DNA of 5,846 nucleotides from Dehalococcoidia bacterium (GTDB taxonomy: Bacteria > Chloroflexota > Dehalococcoidia > UBA1151 > UBA1328), in contig JASLNQ010000038.1 in the NCBI GenBank assembly GCA_030745955.1, forward strand, positions 1 through 5,846, written 5' to 3'. Below the pieces are notes generated by a model. It was given only the letters and a program-made list of their open reading frames with translations. It was not told the origin of the DNA and did no database searches. The position numbers were made by a program, and so were the translations under genes. Positions within the stretch are counted from its first letter, which is position 1. Every line of letters begins with the position of its first letter. Shown piece by piece: positions 1 to 5,846 of the stretch.

Positions 1-188
1 CACAAAGCAGTGCACGCTCTCCACCGCCCACGCATGACACCGGTGCGATCGCATCATGTCAACAGAGCCTTTCCAGTTTAGGACCCGGCCAGTGCTTACC
101 CGGGCGCCAGTAGTGCATTTCGTGCATCAGTGGCCGGACGCGCGCGAGTACTCCGAGGACGTGTTGTCACGAGAGCCGACCGGCCTGC
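1..188. other. Non-coding stretch downstream of fabF; no gene supported
   Basis: This stretch follows the fabF stop codon and runs to the window edge. All plus-strand frames are interrupted (stops at 35-37, 79-81 and 111-113), and the minus-strand frames hold only very short open stretches. No intrinsic terminator with a T-run is visible. A 5-bp complementary pair (176-180 with 192-196) overlaps the fabF stop but has a long loop and no T-tract. A longer inverted repeat is listed separately. I do not recognise tRNA, tmRNA, SRP RNA or RNase P RNA in it. Confidence 0.6.
85..137. repeat. 7-bp inverted repeat in the fabF 3' region
   Basis: CCGGCCA at 85-91 is perfectly complementary to TGGCCGG at 131-137, enclosing 39 bases. 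The enclosed part holds two copies of TGCA (113-116 and 123-126) that could pair as a small inner stem-loop, and GC-rich palindromes (CCCGGG, GGCGCC). On the minus strand this would lie about 50-100 bases past the fabF stop, so it could be a 3'-UTR structure or a decaying terminator without a U-tract. It could also be chance in GC-rich DNA. No function is assigned. Confidence 0.4.
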
Positions 189-1442
189 TCAGTCGGTGAA
201 TCTCTTGATTACCAGGCAGGCGTTTTGACCGCCGAACCCGAAGCTGTTGGACATCACGTAGTTGAGGTCGGCTTCCCTTGCGACATTCGGAATGTAGTCG
301 AGATCACAGTCGGGATCGGGTACATCCTGGTTGATTGTCGGGTGGAGGACGCTGTCATTGATGCTGCTTATACAGGCGATAGCTTCCAGGGCGCCTGAGG
401 CGCCGAGGGAGTGCCCGACCATCGACTTTGTCGAGTTGATCGGAATCTTGTAGGCCAGTTCACCGAACACGCGCTTAATGGCTATCGTCTCCGAAGCGTC
501 GTTGATGGGGGTCGATGTGCCGTGGGCGTTGATGTGATTGATGCTGTCGATGCCGATCCCGGCGTTGTCGAGCGCCCGCTCCATGGCCTTGGCGGCCCCG
601 ACGCCATCCGGGTGGGGCTGAACCAGGTGGTATGCGTCGGCGGAAACGCCCCAGCCCGCGATTTCCGCATAGATCGGAGCACCACGCTTTTTCGCGTGTT
701 CGAGACTCTCCAGGATGAGCACGCCACTGCCTTCAGCGGGCGCAAAACCGTCGCGGCCCGCATCGAACGGACGGCTGGCCTTCGTCGGATCGCCTTCCCA
801 GGTCGTGAGCGCCCGCATCGTGCTGAAGCCACCCATGCCGATCTCGCAGATGCCTGCCTCGGTCCCGCCGGTCACGATGATGTCGGCCACACCGCGCCGG
901 ATGATTTCGGATGCTTCACCGATTGCCTGGGTGCTGGCTGCGCAGGCTGTGACACATGTGTTGGTGTAGCCGGTCAGGTTGAAGGTATGCGAGATGTTGG
1001 CCGATGCCATGTTCACGAGCATCATCGGGATGTAGTACGGGCTCATGCGGTTGACGCCGCGGGTCACGCGAATCTCGGCCTGCTGGTCGGTTTCGGGCAG
1101 TCCACCCGATCCGCTGCCAATCAGGACCCCGGCGCGGTCGAGATCTTCATTTTCGAAATCCAGTCCGGAATCTCTGACGGCCTGGTGGGCGGCAACAACG
1201 GCAAACTGGGAGAAACGGGCCATCCTGCGAGCTGCCTTGCGGTCCATGTATTCCGAGGTGTCGAATTCGCGGATCTCACCGGAAACTTTGCACGGGAATC
1301 CCTCGGGGCTGACCAGGCTGATTTGCCCGATGCCCGACTGACCGTTCTTCAGTCCGGTCCAGAACTCTTCGACCGAGTTACCCAGGCATGTGATCGCCCC
1401 CATACCGGTGACTACGACTTTTTTTTCGTTGTTGTAGGTCAT
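189..1442 (-). CDS. fabF: Beta-ketoacyl-[acyl-carrier-protein] synthase II (FabF)
   Basis: This cytosolic condensing enzyme elongates fatty acids by decarboxylative Claisen condensation of malonyl-ACP with acyl-ACP. The 417 residues match the usual length (E. coli FabF is 413). The thiolase-like fold runs throughout: an N-terminal VVVTGMGAIT strand (9-18), the nucleophile Cys167 in VTACAAST, catalytic His307 in NAHGTSTP, Lys339 and His344 in STKSMVGHSLGA, and the gating loop NSFGFGGQN (399-407) with Phe401. The Cys-His-His triad separates it from FabH, which has Cys-His-Asn, and the whole protein reads closer to FabF than to FabB. The ATG start puts the first core strand at the normal distance, although no Shine-Dalgarno is visible. 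It starts 18 bases after the folC stop and is probably co-transcribed with and translationally linked to folC. No acpP, fabD or fabG lies next to it here. Codons 6-8 include a run of eight A residues on the coding strand. Confidence 0.97.
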   Translation of the reverse strand: MTYNNEKKVVVTGMGAITCLGNSVEEFWTGLKNGQSGIGQISLVSPEGFPCKVSGEIREFDTSEYMDRKAARRMARFSQFAVVAAHQAVRDSGLDFENEDLDRAGVLIGSGSGGLPETDQQAEIRVTRGVNRMSPYYIPMMLVNMASANISHTFNLTGYTNTCVTACAASTQAIGEASEIIRRGVADIIVTGGTEAGICEIGMGGFSTMRALTTWEGDPTKASRPFDAGRDGFAPAEGSGVLILESLEHAKKRGAPIYAEIAGWGVSADAYHLVQPHPDGVGAAKAMERALDNAGIGIDSINHINAHGTSTPINDASETIAIKRVFGELAYKIPINSTKSMVGHSLGASGALEAIACISSINDSVLHPTINQDVPDPDCDLDYIPNVAREADLNYVMSNSFGFGGQNACLVIKRFTD

Positions 1443-1460
1443 TTTCGCTGTGTTTACGAA

Positions 1461-2858
1461 CTATTGTTGCCTGGGTGTTGGATCGGACGGGAGTTTTATG
1501 TCCGGGTACAGTTCAGGGGTTATTTCGTGTTCGATTTCTATTATCTCGGCCGCAACAAACAGTGACCCGGTGGCGAGAATCAGATCACCGTCCTTCGCCA
1601 ACCCGCGGGCTGTGTCCAGTGCCTCGCGGGTGTCGGAAGTTTTCGCGCCGACCCCAATAGTACATTCACTCAGGGCATCGGCCAGTTCATAAGCAGTGAG
1701 GGATTTCGGGTGTCTTGATTCAGTTACGACGATTTGGGGATCGAGGGGCACCAGTTCGCGTGTCACGGCAGCAGGGTCGTGGCCACGGACTACACCGACA
1801 ATCAGCACTACCCCGGTTCGTCCCGGGAAAAGCTGCTCGATCGTTTTGCGGAACGACATGGCGGACGCGGCGTTGTGGGCACCGTCGACAAATATCGGGT
1901 TTGGGTGGCGGGTTACCAGCTGGTTGCGGGCGGGCCAAACGACGGTCGAAAGCCCCGTTTTGAGCGCCCCGTGTTCGACCGGGACACCGATTTTCGAAAG
2001 TTGCTGTAGTGTCGCTACCGCAGTACGGGCATTGTCGACCTGGTGCGCACCGAGCAGGTGGAGGTTGGTGCTGATCGAGGTGTGATCGAATCCGAATTCA
2101 AGCTCGGTGCCGTCGAGTCCGTGGTCGTCCGAACTGAGGATTGTTACGGTTTGGCCGGACTCAACCAGTTCGCTTCGCCGGGCGCTGGCGGTGGATCGGA
2201 TCACTTCGAGCGCTGCCGGTTGCTGTGTCGAGGTTACAACGGGTATTCCGGGCTTGATGATTCCGGCTTTTTCGGCGGCTATCTGTTCGATCGTGTCGCC
2301 CAGGACTGCTACATGGTCGAGACTGATCGGGGTGATTACCGATACGAGCGGAGTGAGGATGTTGGTTGAGTCGAGTCTGCCACCCAGGCCAACTTCGATC
2401 ACGCTGATATCGGTGCCGGTTTTATTGGAAGCGAAATGGCAGAACGCCATCGCTGTTTCCAGCTCGAAAACCGACACGATCCCGATGTCGCCATCTGCGG
2501 ACACCCGCTCGACAGCCGGCCATAGCCGTTCGACCAGTCCCGCGAAATCGGATTCCGAGATCGGTTCACCATCGATCCGGAAACGTTCCGTTATGCGGTG
2601 AATAGACGGGGATGTGAACAGGCCGGTGGTGTAGCCGCTGGCGGTGAGCGACCACGCGATCATCGCCGACGTGCTGCCCTTGCCCTTCGAGCCGGCAACG
2701 TGGACGTACTTCTGGCCAGCGTGCGGATTTCCGAGATACTCGAGCAGACGTTCGATTCTTTTCAGATGGAAGTCGGGCGGGTCGTTGACGCGCGATTTCC
2801 TCTCGAAGTCAGCAAGTGAGAGTAGTTGCGAGGTTGCTTCCCGGTACGACAGCGCCAT
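1461..2858 (-). CDS. folC: Bifunctional folylpolyglutamate synthase / dihydrofolate synthase (FolC)
   Basis: This Mur-ligase-family enzyme uses ATP to add glutamate to folates and, in most bacteria, to dihydropteroate. Visible motifs in order are: P-loop VAGSKGKGSTSAM (54-66), TSPSIH (82-87), EVGLGGRLDSTN (155-166), SLDH (179-182), the EKAGIIKPG stretch (196-204) whose Lys197 fits the carbamylated lysine of the family, AHQVDNA (271-277), WPARNQ (308-313, usually WPGR), VDGAHN (324-329) opening the C-terminal ligase domain, and ATGSLFVAAE (429-438). At 465 residues it is somewhat longer than the common 420-430, with an extra C-terminal tail of about 25 residues. Whether it has both activities cannot be read from motifs. 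The ATG at 2858 is the only Met before the P-loop region. No Shine-Dalgarno precedes it, but a promoter-like sequence lies immediately upstream, which suggests a leaderless message. It is the first gene of a probable folC-fabF unit, divergent from tldD. Confidence 0.96.
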   Translation of the reverse strand: MALSYREATSQLLSLADFERKSRVNDPPDFHLKRIERLLEYLGNPHAGQKYVHVAGSKGKGSTSAMIAWSLTASGYTTGLFTSPSIHRITERFRIDGEPISESDFAGLVERLWPAVERVSADGDIGIVSVFELETAMAFCHFASNKTGTDISVIEVGLGGRLDSTNILTPLVSVITPISLDHVAVLGDTIEQIAAEKAGIIKPGIPVVTSTQQPAALEVIRSTASARRSELVESGQTVTILSSDDHGLDGTELEFGFDHTSISTNLHLLGAHQVDNARTAVATLQQLSKIGVPVEHGALKTGLSTVVWPARNQLVTRHPNPIFVDGAHNAASAMSFRKTIEQLFPGRTGVVLIVGVVRGHDPAAVTRELVPLDPQIVVTESRHPKSLTAYELADALSECTIGVGAKTSDTREALDTARGLAKDGDLILATGSLFVAAEIIEIEHEITPELYPDIKLPSDPTPRQQ

Positions 2859-2866
2859 GGTGTTTG

Positions 2867-2895
2867 ATTATGGCCGCGAATCGGTCTGCCGTCAT
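2867..2895 (-). promoter_or_regulatory. Candidate sigma-70 promoter of folC, probably leaderless
   Basis: Read on the minus strand, a -35-like ATGACG (complement of 2890-2895, 4 of 6 matches to TTGACA) is followed after exactly 17 bases by a -10-like CATAAT (complement of 2867-2872, 5 of 6 matches to TATAAT). Transcription would begin about 6-8 bases further on, near 2859-2861, next to the folC ATG at 2858-2856. That leaves almost no 5' leader, which agrees with the missing Shine-Dalgarno. It is a consensus match by eye; no start-site data are available. Confidence 0.5.
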
Positions 2896-2905
2896 CGCCG
2901 GATGG

Positions 2906-2930
2906 GCCGGTTGCCGTAGAGACGGCCGGC
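2906..2930. repeat. Bulged inverted repeat in the divergent intergenic region
   Basis: GCCGG (2906-2910) pairs with CCGGC (2926-2930), and CCGT (2914-2917) pairs with ACGG (2922-2925), giving a 9-bp stem with a 3-base bulge (TTG, 2911-2913) and an AGAG loop. No T-run follows on either strand, so it is not a rho-independent terminator. It lies between the two candidate promoters, where a protein-binding site would make sense, but a chance GC-rich fold is possible. Confidence 0.4.
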
Positions 2931-2956
2931 GCGTGGTACGAATCGGCGAGTTGCAT

Positions 2957-2965
2957 TGCTAGTAT
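2957..2965 (+). promoter_or_regulatory. Candidate extended -10 element upstream of tldD
   Basis: TGCTAGTAT fits the extended -10 form TGnTAnnnT, with the three most conserved hexamer positions present and 4 of 6 matches to TATAAT overall. No good -35 hexamer lies 16-18 bases upstream (around 2936-2943), as may happen with extended -10 promoters. It predicts a transcription start near 2972 and a leader of roughly 85 bases before the tldD GTG. This is the best plus-strand candidate I see in the interval, but it is weak. Confidence 0.3.
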
Positions 2966-3056
2966 TGGTGTCCCGGATTCAGCTTGCTCGCTTTCCGACC
3001 GGATTCCACCTGCCCACCGAATGGCAAACGATCTTGAGTAGAGGTTCAGAAGATTC

Positions 3057-4427
3057 GTGAAATACCGCGACCTTATTGATGACGCCCTGCGTGGTCCCGG
3101 CAATACGGCTGACTACTGCGAGGTTCGGATCGAAGAGACCGATAACACACGCCTGACGTACCGGGGCAGGTCCCTCGATACGATCGCGCAGACCAGCGGT
3201 CTTGGTGGCAACGTGAGGGCCGTGAGCGACGGTGGCTGGGGATTCGCCAGTTTCAACAGCCTCGACGACCTGGACGCCAGGGTTGCGGATGCCGCGGCGC
3301 AGGCGAAGGCGGTCGGGGGATCGAAGACGGAACTGGGCAAGGTTGAGGCGCACGTCGATTTGGTGCCGGTGAACATCGTTAACGACCCGGCCGGTGTCTC
3401 TCTCGACGAGAAGAAGCGGTTGATGGACCACTACAACGACCTCGTGTGGTCGGTCGACGGTATCAATAGCGCCGACATCGTTTATGGCGACACTTCTCGA
3501 AAGACGTTCTTCGGCAGCTCCGATGGCTCGTATATCGAGCAGCAGCAGGTCCACGTGATCTCACGTATTTCTGCGCAGGCCCGTGATGGCGGAGATGTCC
3601 AGCAGGCCGGGTTCAGCCTCGGCTCGCAGGGTGATTACGGAGTGGTTGTCGACCTGGACGATGAGGTAATCGACGCTGCCAGGAGGGCGGTTTCGCTGTT
3701 GAGCGCCGAGGCGCTCGACGGTGGCGAACGGACCGTGATCCTGGATCCGGTGCTGGCCGGCGTTTTCGTGCACGAGGCCTTCGGGCACCTTTCAGAGGGC
3801 GACAACGTTTACGAGAACGAGAAGCTCCGCGAGATCATGTACATAGGCCGCAAGTTCGGCAGCAAGCACCTGAATTTCACCGACGGCGCGGCGATTCCGG
3901 GCCTGCGAGGCAGCTTCAAGTACGACGAGGAGGGAACTCCGGCAACCCGAACGGCGCTGGTGCGAGAGGGCGAGCTGGTCGGCAGGCTTCACTCACGTGA
4001 GACAGCTGCGAAGATGGGCGAGGAGCCGACCGGTAACGCAAGAGCGATCGGGTACAACTTCCCGCCGATCGTTCGCATGACGAATACGATAATCGAGCCC
4101 GGCGAGGCAACCCTGGATGACCTGCTGGAGGGCGTGGACGACGGTGTCTATGTTCGCAACTGGTACGGAGGTATGACGCAGCACGAGATGTTTACGTTCT
4201 CATCGGGTGAGGCGTACATGGTCCGCAACGGGGAGATCCAGGAGGCTGTGCGACCGGTGATGCTCACGGGAAACCTGTTCGAGACCCTCAAGAACCTCGA
4301 TGGAGTTGGGAACGACCTTGGTATGAACCAGGGCGGTGGTTGCGGCAAGGGTGGGCAGATGCCGCTGCCGGTGTCGAACGGAAGTCCGCATATTCGTATT
4401 CAGAACTGCCTGATTTCAGGAGCGTGA
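3057..4427 (+). CDS. tldD: TldD, catalytic subunit of the TldD/TldE metallopeptidase
   Basis: TldD is the metal-bearing half of a cytosolic heterodimeric peptidase of the U62 family that degrades unfolded peptides. In E. coli it also trims the microcin B17 leader and affects CcdA turnover. The zinc-site motif HEAFGH (239-244) gives HExxxH, and a C-terminal GGGCGKGGQ (426-434) holds Cys429, equivalent to the conserved metal-ligand cysteine of E. coli TldD. The N-terminal domain (about 1-210) shows the usual 'TRLTYRGRSLDTIAQ' strand pattern, and the C-terminal half has the conserved RNWYGGMTQ (367-375) and SSGEAYMVRNGE (382-393) blocks. The 456 residues are somewhat shorter than E. coli TldD (481). 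The start is GTG: an in-frame TAG at 3039-3041 leaves no other start codon upstream. The protein has no signal peptide or membrane segment. The tldE partner follows 49 bases downstream. No precursor peptide for RiPP maturation is visible, so its substrate is unknown. Confidence 0.95.
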   Translation: MKYRDLIDDALRGPGNTADYCEVRIEETDNTRLTYRGRSLDTIAQTSGLGGNVRAVSDGGWGFASFNSLDDLDARVADAAAQAKAVGGSKTELGKVEAHVDLVPVNIVNDPAGVSLDEKKRLMDHYNDLVWSVDGINSADIVYGDTSRKTFFGSSDGSYIEQQQVHVISRISAQARDGGDVQQAGFSLGSQGDYGVVVDLDDEVIDAARRAVSLLSAEALDGGERTVILDPVLAGVFVHEAFGHLSEGDNVYENEKLREIMYIGRKFGSKHLNFTDGAAIPGLRGSFKYDEEGTPATRTALVREGELVGRLHSRETAAKMGEEPTGNARAIGYNFPPIVRMTNTIIEPGEATLDDLLEGVDDGVYVRNWYGGMTQHEMFTFSSGEAYMVRNGEIQEAVRPVMLTGNLFETLKNLDGVGNDLGMNQGGGCGKGGQMPLPVSNGSPHIRIQNCLISGA

Positions 4428-4465
4428 GTGTGCAATCGCCTGGCGCTACGGAGAAGTTGTTTCAA

Positions 4466-4470
4466 AAGGA
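4466..4470 (+). promoter_or_regulatory. Shine-Dalgarno of tldE, fixing a TTG start
   Basis: AAGGA lies 6 bases before the TTG at 4477. The frame stays open upstream through the whole 49-base gap but offers no ATG or GTG with comparable spacing, and the first internal Met is residue 39, inside the conserved N-terminal domain. This site is therefore what decides the TTG start. Confidence 0.7.
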
Positions 4471-4476
4471 AATAGG

Positions 4477-5799
4477 TTGAGCGAATCGTTACTTAGCGCC
4501 GCTTCGGCAAGGTTTGACCAGGCCGAGGTTTACCGCATCGAGTCGGAGAGTCACCCGGTTTCGTTCGAGGCGAACCGGCTGAAGGAGATTATGCGGCGTG
4601 ACACTTCGGGTGTTGCACTTCGGGTTATCGACGATGGGCGAATTGGATTTTCCTCGACGACCGACGCCGGACGGGAAGCGGAGCTGGTGGACCGGGTGGG
4701 GTCGCTGGCCCGGTTTGGCGCAGAAGCGTCGTTCGATTTTCCGTCTCCGGTCGAGTACCCGGCGATCGACACGTTCGATCCGGCTGTACCGGGGGTCACC
4801 CAGCAATCGATGATCGACACCGGGCAGGGTCTGATCGAGCAGCTCCTGGACGAGTGGCCTGATTTGCTCTGCGACGCTCGCGTCGGCTGGTCGACCGGTC
4901 ACGGGCGGATCATGAACTCCGCCGGGATCGACGCCGAGTATGAGCAAACGAGTTACTACTGCTATCTCGGGGCGCAACTGATCCGCGGCACCGACATGCT
5001 GAATGTCTGGGCCGGGTACGGGTCGAGCCAGCTGTTCGGTGAAACGGAATTGGACCGGTTGCTGCAGACGGTCCGCCGTTCGCTCCGCTGGGCCACCAAC
5101 ACGGCGCCGGCGACCACGAATACCGGTGAACTTCCGGTGATTTTCACGCCGCGCGGCGTCGGGGCAACGCTGCTTCACCCACTGGTTTCGGGGTTCAACG
5201 GGAAGAACGTTGCGAACGGCTCTTCGCCACTCGGCGACCGCTGGGGTGAGAAGGTCGTCGACGATCGAATTTCTATCTACGACGATCCACTGATTCCGGG
5301 TGCCGGTGGCAGCCGGCCGTTTGACGATGAGGGCGTTGCGAGTCGAAGGCTTGGACTTATCGAGGATGGCGTGGCGGGTGGCCCGCTGCTCGATCTCCAG
5401 ACGGCCGGTCAGCTCGGGAAGTCATCGACAGGTGGGGCGGGGCGTGGGCTGGCGAGCTCACCGTCTCCCGGCACTTCAGTGATCGATATCGCTGCGGGGG
5501 ACGCGGAGTTCGAAGACATGATCGCCGGGGTGAAGGAAGGACTCGTTGTCGAGGAACTCCTTGGCGCCGGCCAGGGAAACGAACTGGGCGGCGATTTCCG
5601 TGCCAACGTCTCGCTCGGTTATAAAATTGAGAACGGCGAAATCGCTGGTCGAGTGAAAGACACGATGATCTCGGGCAACGTTTACAGGGTGCTCTCGCAG
5701 GTGGAGCAGGTGTCCGGTGCGTCGGAGTGGGTGTTCGGATCGATGCGGTCCCCGGCTATCCAGTGCCTGGGCGTTGAAGTCGCAGCCAGGGACGAGTAG
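4477..5799 (+). CDS. tldE: TldE/PmbA-type partner subunit of the TldD/TldE peptidase
   Basis: This homologue of TldD forms the non-metal half of the heterodimer and is needed for peptidase function. Its 440 residues are near the family length (E. coli PmbA/TldE is about 450). Conserved stretches are FEANRLKEIMRRDTSGVALRV (from residue 30, N-terminal domain), RPFDDEGVASRR (280-291), the G-x-LLDLQTAGQLG region (302-314), IAGVKEGLVVEELLG (349-363), and a C-terminal GGDFRANVSLGYKIENGEI stretch (from 371). Aligned by eye with its neighbour, VIFTPRGVGATLLHPLVSG matches VILDPVLAGVFVHEAFGH of TldD, so the site reads HPxxxG rather than HExxxH: the first His (234) remains but Glu and the second His are gone. 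It has no equivalent of the TldD CGKGGQ motif. It is probably in one operon with tldD and is translated from its own TTG with a good Shine-Dalgarno. Confidence 0.93.
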   Translation: MSESLLSAASARFDQAEVYRIESESHPVSFEANRLKEIMRRDTSGVALRVIDDGRIGFSSTTDAGREAELVDRVGSLARFGAEASFDFPSPVEYPAIDTFDPAVPGVTQQSMIDTGQGLIEQLLDEWPDLLCDARVGWSTGHGRIMNSAGIDAEYEQTSYYCYLGAQLIRGTDMLNVWAGYGSSQLFGETELDRLLQTVRRSLRWATNTAPATTNTGELPVIFTPRGVGATLLHPLVSGFNGKNVANGSSPLGDRWGEKVVDDRISIYDDPLIPGAGGSRPFDDEGVASRRLGLIEDGVAGGPLLDLQTAGQLGKSSTGGAGRGLASSPSPGTSVIDIAAGDAEFEDMIAGVKEGLVVEELLGAGQGNELGGDFRANVSLGYKIENGEIAGRVKDTMISGNVYRVLSQVEQVSGASEWVFGSMRSPAIQCLGVEVAARDE

Positions 5800-5821
5800 G
5801 GGCGCCAGCTCGAACGGATTC

Positions 5822-5846
5822 ATGGGCAAGATGAAATTATGGGACT
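5822..5846 (+). CDS. Possible start of a further plus-strand gene (truncated by the window)
   Basis: After the tldE stop, ATG codons occur at 5822 and, in the same frame, 5831 (peptide MGKMKLWD, then the edge); an ATG in another frame is at 5839. No strong Shine-Dalgarno precedes any of them. The local base composition turns A/T-richer than the surroundings, as is common near gene starts. Nothing can be said about function and it may not be a gene. Confidence 0.2.

Larger units (their letters stand above)
2859..3056. promoter_or_regulatory. Divergent intergenic control region between folC and tldD
   Basis: The 198 bases separate two transcription units that point away from each other, so both promoters should lie here. 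Besides the promoter candidates and the hairpin, there are two 8-base direct repeats: CGAATCGG at 2877-2884 and 2939-2946, and CCGGATTC at 2973-2980 and 2999-3006. The reverse complement of the second, GAATCCGG, resembles the first. A weak Shine-Dalgarno-like GAGG (3041-3044) lies 12 bases before the tldD GTG. No riboswitch is recognised. Confidence 0.6.

Noticed and set aside
1..57. Possible minus-strand gene start at 57 running off the window (MMRSHRCH...)
   Set aside because: A purine-rich GGAAAGG lies about 10 bases upstream, but only 19 codons are visible and the composition (His, Cys) is not protein-like enough to call.
173..196. Terminator for fabF from paired bases around the stop codon
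   Set aside because: The alternative stems are only 4-5 bp with loops of 10 or more, and no T-run follows on the minus strand.
411..1565. Long plus-strand open frame (384 codons) antisense to fabF
   Set aside because: It is a shadow of fabF in GC-rich DNA: fabF on the other strand has every catalytic motif at family length, while this translation has no recognisable domain and is rich in Arg, Asp and Gly as such shadows are.
2762..3103. Minus-strand open frame (113 codons) spanning the divergent region into folC
   Set aside because: It overlaps folC out of frame and crosses the region needed for both promoters, and it has no recognisable motif.
2979..3554. Minus-strand open frame (191 codons) across the start of tldD
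   Set aside because: It overlaps the tldD N-terminal domain, has no recognisable domain, and would occupy the intergenic control region.
4437..4445. Palindrome CGCCTGGCG between tldD and tldE
   Set aside because: The one-base centre cannot form a hairpin loop without opening stem pairs, and no other regulatory signal accompanies it.
4489..5178. Minus-strand open frame (229 codons) antisense to tldE
   Set aside because: It is an Arg/Pro-rich shadow of tldE with no family resemblance or ribosome site.

Overview
The window is an ordinary-looking, GC-rich bacterial chromosome segment with four intact, full-length housekeeping-type genes arranged as two divergent pairs. The lineage cannot be fixed from the sequence alone. 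The FolC N-terminus (a 'LLSLADFER' stretch shortly before the P-loop) resembles the 'SFADYER'-type N-terminus I associate with Chloroflexota FolC proteins, so a Chloroflexota bacterium (Dehalococcoidia/SAR202-like) is my best guess. This is an inference, not a measurement.

Layout: (1) Bases 1-188 lie downstream of fabF. They hold no gene I can defend, only a 7-bp inverted repeat and a short open frame. (2) On the minus strand, folC (2858 to 1461) is followed after 18 bases by fabF (1442 to 189), which looks like one transcription unit. (3) A 198-base divergent intergenic region (2859-3056) carries a plausible folC promoter placed so close to the ATG that the mRNA would be leaderless or nearly so. 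It also holds a weaker extended -10 element facing tldD, a bulged hairpin and two short direct repeats. (4) On the plus strand, tldD (3057-4427, GTG start) is followed after 49 bases by a tldE/pmbA-type gene (4477-5799, TTG start with a good Shine-Dalgarno). (5) The last 47 bases may contain the start of another plus-strand gene.

How the genes work together: TldD carries the HExxxH metal site and the conserved C-terminal cysteine. Its partner TldE lacks the metal site (HPxxxG where TldD has HExxxH), matching the known catalytic/non-catalytic heterodimeric peptidase that degrades unfolded peptides and, in some bacteria, trims RiPP leaders. No precursor peptide or modification enzyme is visible here, so a general peptidase role is the default. 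FolC (folate polyglutamylation/dihydrofolate synthesis) and FabF (fatty-acid elongation) are in different pathways. Their pairing looks like growth-linked co-expression rather than a shared pathway.

I found no mobile element, CRISPR array, tRNA or rRNA, and no convincing sign of a new system. The points most worth checking are regulatory: the predicted leaderless folC promoter, the structured divergent region, and the short structured stretch after fabF.
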